Part shown: in pieces, positions 59,290 to 64,000 of the stretch
Numbering within the stretch: the first letter of the stretch is position 1
Layout: the number at the start of each line of letters is the position of its first letter
Assembly: GCF_002161595.1 (NCBI RefSeq)
Contig: NZ_NFID01000002.1
Coordinates: 248,001 to 312,000, forward strand
DNA: 64,000 nucleotides
Direction of reading: 5' to 3'
Source of the DNA: Gemmiger sp. An50
Lineage (GTDB): Bacteria; Bacillota; Clostridia; Oscillospirales; Ruminococcaceae
Program-made: the position numbers and the translations under genes
The notes under the pieces: model-generated
The model's database searches: none
What the model saw: only the letters and a program-made list of their open reading frames with translations
Told to the model about the DNA's origin: nothing

Positions 59290-59801
59290 GAGATTTTTGC
59301 AGGATTTTCATTTTTTTCACATTTTGGTCCTTTTTCCCATCCAATGCCTTCCACCCGTTCCTGCCAGGAGATACGCCAGATCTCGTGGAAGCCCTCCTCC
59401 TTTTTCGGCTCCACCAGCCGGGGCCGCATAAGCGCGATAGTAAAAAAGGGCACATGCCGCTGGCGGCAGGCATCGTTGCGGATGGCCTGAGCCACGCCGG
59501 TGTCGATCCACACCGCCACGCAGCGCACCCCCTCCGGCACCGCCCGCAGCACCCGCCGCCGCGCCCTGCGGGACAGATGCACCGAGTCCACCACCACATC
59601 TCTGCCCTGTTCCAGCGCCGCACGCATGCGCTGGTTCATGATCCGGTGAACCCGGTGGTAGCCCCTCAGGGTGAGCTCCTTGCCGAACAGCTCCATGCGG
59701 ATGCCGTCCGATCCGATGTATTCCGCCCCGGCCAGCCGAGTCTTGGCCCAGGTGGTCTTGCCCGCGCCGGAGATTCCCACCAGCAAATACATTGTGGCCA
59801 T
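59286..59801 (-). CDS. polynucleotide-kinase-like P-loop kinase under a Mn2+ riboswitch
   Basis: A 171-residue P-loop kinase (AAA_33/PNK-like, related to the kinase domain of PNKP and to zeta toxins). Walker A is GISGAGKTTW (about 9-18), SDGIRMELFG (about 34) follows, a DxxH-type motif VVVDSVH (about 72) and RRARRR basic helix come next, and EPKKEEGFHEI near the C-terminus matches the PNK lid. The true start MATMYLL at 59801 follows AAGGAGG; an ATG at 59960 would lie inside the riboswitch. There is no antitoxin-like gene beside it. The substrate is unknown. Confidence 0.83.
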   Translation of the reverse strand: MATMYLLVGISGAGKTTWAKTRLAGAEYIGSDGIRMELFGKELTLRGYHRVHRIMNQRMRAALEQGRDVVVDSVHLSRRARRRVLRAVPEGVRCVAVWIDTGVAQAIRNDACRQRHVPFFTIALMRPRLVEPKKEEGFHEIWRISWQERVEGIGWEKGPKCEKNENPAKIS

Positions 59802-59844
59802 TGCTTCGCCTCCTTTTTGTTCGCCCCGCTCCCGGCCCGGCAAC

Positions 59845-59889
59845 AAAAAAAGACTTTTCGGCACAGCAAATACTGTGCCGAAAAGTCTT
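59845..59889 (-). terminator. expression-platform terminator of riboswitch 2
   Basis: AAGACTTTTCGGCACAG (59850-59866) and CTGTGCCGAAAAGTCTT (59873-59889) form a perfect 17-bp stem with a 6-nt loop, followed by seven T on the minus strand. It shares the P1 3' arm. Confidence 0.92.
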
Positions 59890-59978
59890 GTTACCGTGTC
59901 TTGAGCAAACCGGCCCGCTTCGCCAGGCTTTTGCCGTGATGTTGACGAAGCGGCTTGCAACTACTCCCTTTTCAACTG
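59880..59978 (-). promoter_or_regulatory. yybP-ykoY (Mn2+) riboswitch 2, upstream of the kinase gene
   Basis: RNA elements match riboswitch 1: GAAAAGGGAGUAG (from 59973), CGUCAACAUCACGG, and GGUAACAAGACUUUUC (to 59880), with GAAAAG/CUUUUC forming P1. The outer arms are nearly identical to riboswitch 1, while the central arm differs in sequence but keeps a stem. This suggests duplication followed by divergence. Confidence 0.87.
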
Positions 59979-59983
59979 GCTAT

Positions 59984-60013
59984 ACTATACCAGTTTTCCG
60001 GGGGCAAGGTCAA
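59984..60013 (-). promoter_or_regulatory. promoter of riboswitch 2
   Basis: Minus-strand TTGACC (60013-60008), an 18-bp spacer and TATAGT (59989-59984). Confidence 0.78.
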
Positions 60014-60030
60014 TGGTTTTCACAGAGTTT

Positions 60031-61290
60031 TTATCCTTTGCGGATGTGGCGCAGGATGTAGCTGCTCAGCAGCGCGCCCAGAACCGCGAAGCCCGCCATG
60101 ATCAGAAATACCACCCGGTAGCCCTGCAGTCCGGGCATGCTGTCCAGAATGCCGCCGTAGATCGCATACATGAACGCGCCGGGCAGATAACCGATGAAGG
60201 AGCCCATGGACATGGCCGCGCCGGTGATCTCACGGGGAACATGCACCTCGTCCATGGGAGCGAAGAAGATGGCACGCATGCTGAACACCATGGCGCCGAT
60301 GCTCAGGGTGAAGGTCATGCCCAGAGCAACGCCCATGCTGCCGTGGGGCAGGAAGGTGAAGACCACCAGAGCCACACCGGCGATGGCAAACACGATGCGC
60401 AGGAAACGGGTGGCGGAATGCAGCACCTTATCGCTGATAAAGCCGCCGATCGGGCCGCCCAGCATCTTCAAACCGTACTGGTTGATGATACCGTAGGCGC
60501 CCACCAGCGCAGCAGGCAGAGCGTAGACTTCCTCCAGGAAGGGAATGAAATAGGTCAGACCGCAGTAAACCGCATATACCATGAAGATGTTCAGGGAAAC
60601 CAGCCAGATGTTCTTATTCTTCAGCGCGCTGATCACGCCCTCCCAGGCAGCCTGGTTGGCGCTGACCTTTTTGCCCTCCTGGTTGGCAGCAGGCTTTTCG
60701 TCCGGGTCCAGCAGGAAGTAGGCGATCACGCCGATCACGCCGGGCACCGCCGCATAGAACAGAATGGCCATGCGAAGGCCGGCGGCGTTGCTGCCCATGG
60801 CGGCAAAGATGCTCAGAGCGCCGAAGGCCACAATGGTATCCACCAGACCGCGGCCGGCTTCCATGATGCCGAACATGCGTCCCTGTTCCTCTTCTGTGCC
60901 CAAAAGACGAACGGTTTTCAGCATGGTGGGCCAGTAGAGCATATCCGCACAGACCGCAAGCAGACAGTAGATCACCAGGAACATCCCGTAGGACGGGAAG
61001 GTGGACAGCCAGACGCCGCACAGGCAGATGCCCAGCAGAGCCATGGGGATCATGATCTTCTTGGAAATACGGTCGGTCAGATAGATGGATGCCAGAAAAC
61101 CAAAGGTGGAGATCAGGCCAGCCACGCTGATGGCGGTACCGATCTGGGTGTGGGAAAGCCCCATAAACTCCTGCATGGGCACGTAGAAGGCGTCCTTCAG
61201 GTTGCCCAGCTTATAAATCGTACCGGCGCCCAGTAGCAGGGTACCGAAGGAGATCCATTTTTTACTGTTCGCGTTTTTGGTCGCTGCCAT
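60031..61290 (-). CDS. MFS transporter
   Basis: A 419-residue major-facilitator transporter with about twelve membrane segments. The N-terminal loop has YLTDRISKK (about 65-73), an MFS A-motif variant. The middle loop around residue 200-225 is charged (LLDPDEKPAANQEGKKVS). The substrate cannot be read from the sequence, but the neighbours suggest a phosphate ester or an amino or sugar-type carbon source. The start at 61290 (MAATKNANS) is preferred to ATG 61296, because AGAGGA lies 10 bp upstream. It is divergent from deoR. No terminator was seen after it. Confidence 0.85.
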   Translation of the reverse strand: MAATKNANSKKWISFGTLLLGAGTIYKLGNLKDAFYVPMQEFMGLSHTQIGTAISVAGLISTFGFLASIYLTDRISKKIMIPMALLGICLCGVWLSTFPSYGMFLVIYCLLAVCADMLYWPTMLKTVRLLGTEEEQGRMFGIMEAGRGLVDTIVAFGALSIFAAMGSNAAGLRMAILFYAAVPGVIGVIAYFLLDPDEKPAANQEGKKVSANQAAWEGVISALKNKNIWLVSLNIFMVYAVYCGLTYFIPFLEEVYALPAALVGAYGIINQYGLKMLGGPIGGFISDKVLHSATRFLRIVFAIAGVALVVFTFLPHGSMGVALGMTFTLSIGAMVFSMRAIFFAPMDEVHVPREITGAAMSMGSFIGYLPGAFMYAIYGGILDSMPGLQGYRVVFLIMAGFAVLGALLSSYILRHIRKG

Positions 61291-61387
61291 AAACATTCAT
61301 TCCTCTCTTCTACTAAAGCATTCTCTCTGTTTCACGTTTGGATCTTCGCAAATTGGGTTTCGGTGTGGGCCGGTCCATTACGGCTTC

Positions 61388-61416
61388 ATTATACGTGTGT
61401 TTCCATGTGTTTTCAA
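61388..61416 (-). promoter_or_regulatory. promoter of the MFS gene
   Basis: Minus-strand TTGAAA (61416-61411), a 17-bp spacer and a perfect TATAAT (61393-61388). GTGTTT repeats lie inside its spacer. Confidence 0.8.
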
Positions 61417-61525
61417 GTGTTTTTGTGTGTTTGATTGCGTTTTTGCGTGGATATACAAGCGTTTTTGTGTTTTATTGTGCACTATTTCCTCATTTTTTCG
61501 TTGTTTTGTGTGTTTTTCTGTGTTA
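61397..61525 (+). repeat. phased GTGTTT direct-repeat array between divergent promoters
   Basis: GTGTTT occurs at 61397, 61407, 61417 and 61427, GCGTTT at 61437, GTGGAT at 61447 and GTGTTT at 61467, all on one 10-bp register. A second group, GTGTTT at 61510 and GTGTTA at 61520, lies on a different register near the deoR promoter. The array overlaps the MFS promoter and reaches the deoR -10. Confidence 0.85.
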
Positions 61526-61529
61526 TACT
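61501..61529 (+). promoter_or_regulatory. promoter of deoR and the phosphodiesterase gene
   Basis: TTGTTT (61501-61506), a 17-bp spacer and TATACT (61524-61529). The second GTGTTT group lies within the spacer. Confidence 0.7.
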
Positions 61530-61574
61530 GTGGTTGTGGACCAGTACGTTACAGCTAAAGGAGTTTTGATCAAT

Positions 61575-62363
61575 ATGTTGGCTGAGCAAAGATATCAGGA
61601 GATCCTGGCGATCCTTCGCCGGGAAGGCAGTGTGAAAAGCGCACAGATCCGCCAGGCGCTGGGCGTTTCCGGTGAAACCGTTCGCCGGGACCTGGAAGCA
61701 ATGGAAGGTCTGGGTATGCTGCGGCGCACCCATGGCGGCGCCATGCCGGCGGAGACCGGCGAGGCTGGCGCGGATTATACTCCCTTTTATAATCGCCAGC
61801 AGCAGAACACCGGCCACAAGAGCCAGGTGGCGCAGCTGGCGGCGGATTACATCCGCGAGGGGCAGTCCATCGCGCTGGACTCCGGTACCACCGCCCTGTC
61901 GCTGGCACGGGTGATCCGGGAGCGGTTCCGCCGCCTCACCGTGGTGACCAATTCCCTGGCCGTGCTGAAAGAACTGGGCGACTCCGCCGGGATCACCGTG
62001 ATCCTGACCGGTGGAGTATACCGCTCGGAGGAAGCTGCCTTATCCTCCGACTTTGCCACGCTGATTTTTTCAAAGCTGAATATCGATACCTTCTTCCTCA
62101 CCACCTGCGGCGTTTCGGTGGAGCGGGGCGTGACCTATCAGCGCATGGACGAGATCATTGTGCAGGAATCCATGATGGAGGCCGCCGGCCGGACCATCAT
62201 GATCACCGATTCCAGCAAGCTGGGCACCAATTCCCTGGTGCGCATGTGCGGCATCGACCGGCTGGCGATGATCATCACCGATTCCAGCGCCAGCGACGAA
62301 CAGCTCGCCCCCTTCCGCAACGCAGGCCTTCTGGTGGTGACGCCAAACGAAAAGGAGCTGTGA
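61575..62363 (+). CDS. DeoR/GlpR-family transcriptional regulator
   Basis: A 262-residue repressor. The N-terminal winged helix-turn-helix has RYQEILAILRREGSVKSAQIRQALGVSGETVRRDLEAMEGLGMLRRTHGGA (about 5-56), the DeoR signature. The DeoRC sensor domain includes LDSGTTALSLA (about 95-105), TVVTNSLAVLKEL and LTGGVYR. Such domains sense sugar phosphates or related esters. ATG 61575 is chosen, with AAAGGAG 11 bp upstream. It is 7 bp upstream of the phosphodiesterase gene and probably controls both it and the divergent MFS gene. Confidence 0.92.
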   Translation: MLAEQRYQEILAILRREGSVKSAQIRQALGVSGETVRRDLEAMEGLGMLRRTHGGAMPAETGEAGADYTPFYNRQQQNTGHKSQVAQLAADYIREGQSIALDSGTTALSLARVIRERFRRLTVVTNSLAVLKELGDSAGITVILTGGVYRSEEAALSSDFATLIFSKLNIDTFFLTTCGVSVERGVTYQRMDEIIVQESMMEAAGRTIMITDSSKLGTNSLVRMCGIDRLAMIITDSSASDEQLAPFRNAGLLVVTPNEKEL

Positions 62364-62370
62364 TTTTATC

Positions 62371-63684
62371 ATGAATACCCAGCAGCGGCCCAGCGTGCTT
62401 TTGATTTCTGTGGACGCATTGAAACCGGAATTTTTACTGGAACAGAAACGTCTGGGGCTGGAGCTGCCCAATCTGACCCGCTGCTTTCTGCAGGGCGGCG
62501 CAGTGGCCAAGGGCGGCGTAAAGAGCGTTTTCCCCACCTTTACCTATCCCTGCCATCAGAGCATCATCACCGGTGCGACTCCGGCGGTCCACGGCATTTA
62601 CAACAACGCCATTTTCGATCCCGCCGGCAAGCACATGGGCGCCTGGAACTGGTTTGCCAATAAAAATGTCAAGACCCTGTGGCAGGCGGCACGCGAGGGC
62701 GGTTACTGCTCGGCCAGCGTGGCCTTCCCCACCTCGGTGGGCGCGGACGGCGACTACATCGCCCCTGAATTCTGGTGGGATGGCTCCGTTCTGGATTCCG
62801 CTTTCCTGGATGTGGTGTGCCGTCCTCAGGGCCTGATCGCCGAGATGGAAGCGGACATTGGCCGCTATGCCGGCGGCCTGGATCTGACCGACGCAGGCGA
62901 CGCTCAGCGTGGCGCGGCTGCACTGTGGATGCTGCGCAACAAGCTGGAACCGCAGATTGCGGAAAAGCCCTTCTTCCTGAGCGCTTATTTTGCCAGCTTC
63001 GACGAAAGCGCCCATCTGTTCGGCGTTTACAGTCCGGAGGCGGCGGCCAGCCTGCAGAAGATCGACGCCATGGTGGGCAGTCTGATCGACGAGGCCCGGC
63101 GCATCTGCAACGGCAACGTATATGTATGCGTGGTTTCCGACCACGGTTCGCTGGATAACACCCATAACATCTCCCCCAACGTGCTGCTGCGGCAGGCTGG
63201 TCTGATCCAGATCGACGACGAGGGCCGGGTCCTGGATTGGAAGGCCTGGAGCCAACGGGCGGGCGGCACGGCGGAGATCCGTCTGGCTGACCCCGATGAC
63301 GCGGATACCCGCGCCAAGGTGGAGAAGCTGCTGGCCGATTTGCTTGCAGACCCGGACAGCGGCATCCTGGAGGTTTTGAACCACGAACAGGCATTGGAGC
63401 GGGGCGGCTTTGCCCTGGCGGATTATGTGCTGGTATCCCGGAAGGGCTACGAGCTGCGGGACGACGTGTCGGGCGCATACTGCCGCACCACCCTGCACCA
63501 GAAGGCTCAGCACGGTTACAGCGAAAACTTCCCGGAAATGCGGGCCAGCTTCCTCATCGCGGGCCCCGGCATTGCCCCCGGTACCGATCTGGGCAGCATG
63601 AACCTGATCGATATCGCCCCCACCCTGGCCCATCTGATGGGCGTGTCTCTGCCTGATGCTCAAGGCCAGTCCCGCCTGAGCTGA
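62371..63684 (+). CDS. type I phosphodiesterase/nucleotide pyrophosphatase-like protein
   Basis: A 437-residue alkaline-phosphatase-superfamily enzyme. Metal sites include SVDAL (about 12), SVFPTFTYPCHQSIITG (catalytic Thr, about 52-68), DESAH (about 212), VVSDHG (about 255) and the C-terminal H in TTLHQKAQHGYS (about 375). No signal peptide, so it acts in the cytoplasm. It may hydrolyse a phosphodiester or a phosphonate brought in by the MFS protein. It could also be a phosphoglycerate-mutase-like or phosphonoacetate-hydrolase-like member. The short spacing after deoR points to an operon. Confidence 0.85.
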   Translation: MNTQQRPSVLLISVDALKPEFLLEQKRLGLELPNLTRCFLQGGAVAKGGVKSVFPTFTYPCHQSIITGATPAVHGIYNNAIFDPAGKHMGAWNWFANKNVKTLWQAAREGGYCSASVAFPTSVGADGDYIAPEFWWDGSVLDSAFLDVVCRPQGLIAEMEADIGRYAGGLDLTDAGDAQRGAAALWMLRNKLEPQIAEKPFFLSAYFASFDESAHLFGVYSPEAAASLQKIDAMVGSLIDEARRICNGNVYVCVVSDHGSLDNTHNISPNVLLRQAGLIQIDDEGRVLDWKAWSQRAGGTAEIRLADPDDADTRAKVEKLLADLLADPDSGILEVLNHEQALERGGFALADYVLVSRKGYELRDDVSGAYCRTTLHQKAQHGYSENFPEMRASFLIAGPGIAPGTDLGSMNLIDIAPTLAHLMGVSLPDAQGQSRLS

Positions 63685-63710
63685 GGCGGGAGACCGGCCC
63701 CCGCCGGTTT
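63671..63710 (+). terminator. hairpins at the end of the phosphodiesterase gene
   Basis: CCCGCCT/AGGCGGG spans the stop codon, and ACCGGC/GCCGGT follows with only a weak TTTCCTC tract. A third inverted repeat, AACTGCCGC/GCGGCAGTT, lies at 63734-63763. Termination here is possible but partial. Confidence 0.4.
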
Positions 63711-63846
63711 CCTCTGCTCTCGCAACACGAACAAACTGCCGCCTCCCATCGGATGCGGCAGTTCCCCGAAAATGTTCAGTTGAAAGGATTTCTCTACTCA
63801 CTTCAAACAAGCAGCCCGCGCCGCCGGGCTCAAAGGAGAAAAATTA

Positions 63847-64000
63847 TGAATCAAGAACTGTTGCAGCGTTTTCAGTCCGTTCCCGCCGTGGCCGACGCAG
63901 CCGCCGGTCAGGTGACCTTCTGGATCAACCCGAACCGTGTTTCGGGCGGCGAAAAGCAGATCACCGCAGTGACCCCCGCCATGATTGAGGACGCCCGCGC
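63847..64000 (+). CDS. N-terminus of a probable D-serine ammonia-lyase (partial)
   Basis: The frame opens at 63847 after AAAGGAG and runs off the window (51 full codons). The residues include a VTFWINPNR segment and a run ending MIEDARA, matching the start of D-serine ammonia-lyases (the FWxNP and DAxARLxRF region of DsdA). The catalytic core is outside the window, so the name is tentative. It lies 162 bp after the phosphodiesterase gene. Confidence 0.6.

Noticed and set aside
59286-59801. Zeta toxin of a toxin-antitoxin pair
   Set aside because: No epsilon-like antitoxin gene is adjacent, and the motifs fit the PNK-type kinase better. The riboswitch control also argues against it.
61397-61472. 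GTGTTT repeats as a CRISPR or simple satellite
   Set aside because: Units are only 6 bp in a 10-bp register with variable spacers; there are no cas genes. Placement between promoters fits an operator array.

Overview
The window is a GC-rich (roughly 60% by eye) chromosomal segment from a Gram-positive anaerobe of the class Clostridia, most like the Oscillospiraceae/Ruminococcaceae (Faecalibacterium/Gemmiger-type gut bacteria). The evidence is a Firmicutes-type S12 with its insertion, a dgt-dnaG-rpoD block, an mraZ-rsmH-ftsL-pbp division cluster whose PBP carries PASTA domains, YlxM/Ffh, HPr with the regulatory serine, a monomeric [FeFe] hydrogenase, and intrinsic terminators plus sigma-A promoters throughout. 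Genus cannot be settled from the sequence alone. No tRNA, rRNA, CRISPR array, insertion sequence or prophage gene was seen; this is mostly core chromosome.

Layout. 1-4.1 kb (minus): a gene start at the edge, rpmF, yceD, a small P-loop protein, pgi and a D,D-carboxypeptidase. 4.2-8.8 kb: mtaB and an [FeFe] hydrogenase (plus), pduL (minus), a family-4 uracil-DNA glycosylase (plus). 8.9-21.4 kb (minus): rpoB-rpoC, then rpsL-rpsG-fusA-tuf, with separate promoters before rpoB, rpsL and tuf. 21.5-23.6 kb: an Rrf2 regulator with a visible operator, a DUF2798-like membrane protein and a nucleoside phosphorylase. 23.6-29.2 kb (minus): dgt-dnaG-rpoD-zinc ribbon, yigZ, rpmE. 29.4-35.2 kb (minus): an envelope block (CpsC/CpsD/CpsB phosphoregulatory trio, a sortase substrate, its sortase, an unknown membrane protein, a VanY-type peptidase). 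35.5-46.6 kb (minus): the dcw cluster mraZ-rsmH-ftsL-pbp-murF-mraY-ftsW-murG-divIB, with no murD. 46.8-54.6 kb (minus): rsmD and a coiled-coil protein, uvrC with a NuoE-like ferredoxin, HPr, and ylxM-ffh-rpsP-khpA-rimM-trmD. 54.9-56.4 kb (plus): a divergent cysteine-synthase-like enzyme and a GreA-type factor. 56.4-60.0 kb (minus): two genes, each behind its own yybP-ykoY (Mn2+) riboswitch. 60.0-64.0 kb: an MFS transporter (minus) divergent from a DeoR regulator, a phosphodiesterase and the start of a probable D-serine ammonia-lyase.

The most interesting parts are regulatory. Two paralogous Mn2+ riboswitches with promoter, aptamer and terminator lie 0.7 kb apart. One controls a P-type ATPase, the expected Mn2+/Ca2+ exporter; the other controls a polynucleotide-kinase-like P-loop protein not normally linked to manganese. 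Between the divergent MFS and DeoR promoters lies an array of GTGTTT direct repeats at exact 10-bp spacing, a strong candidate operator. Candidate operators at the predicted start sites of ylxM, the Rrf2 gene and rpoBC, and a terminator hairpin inside the dcw cluster between ftsL and the PBP gene, are also worth testing. All coordinates and motifs come from reading the sequence by hand; family names rest on recognised motifs, not on database searches.
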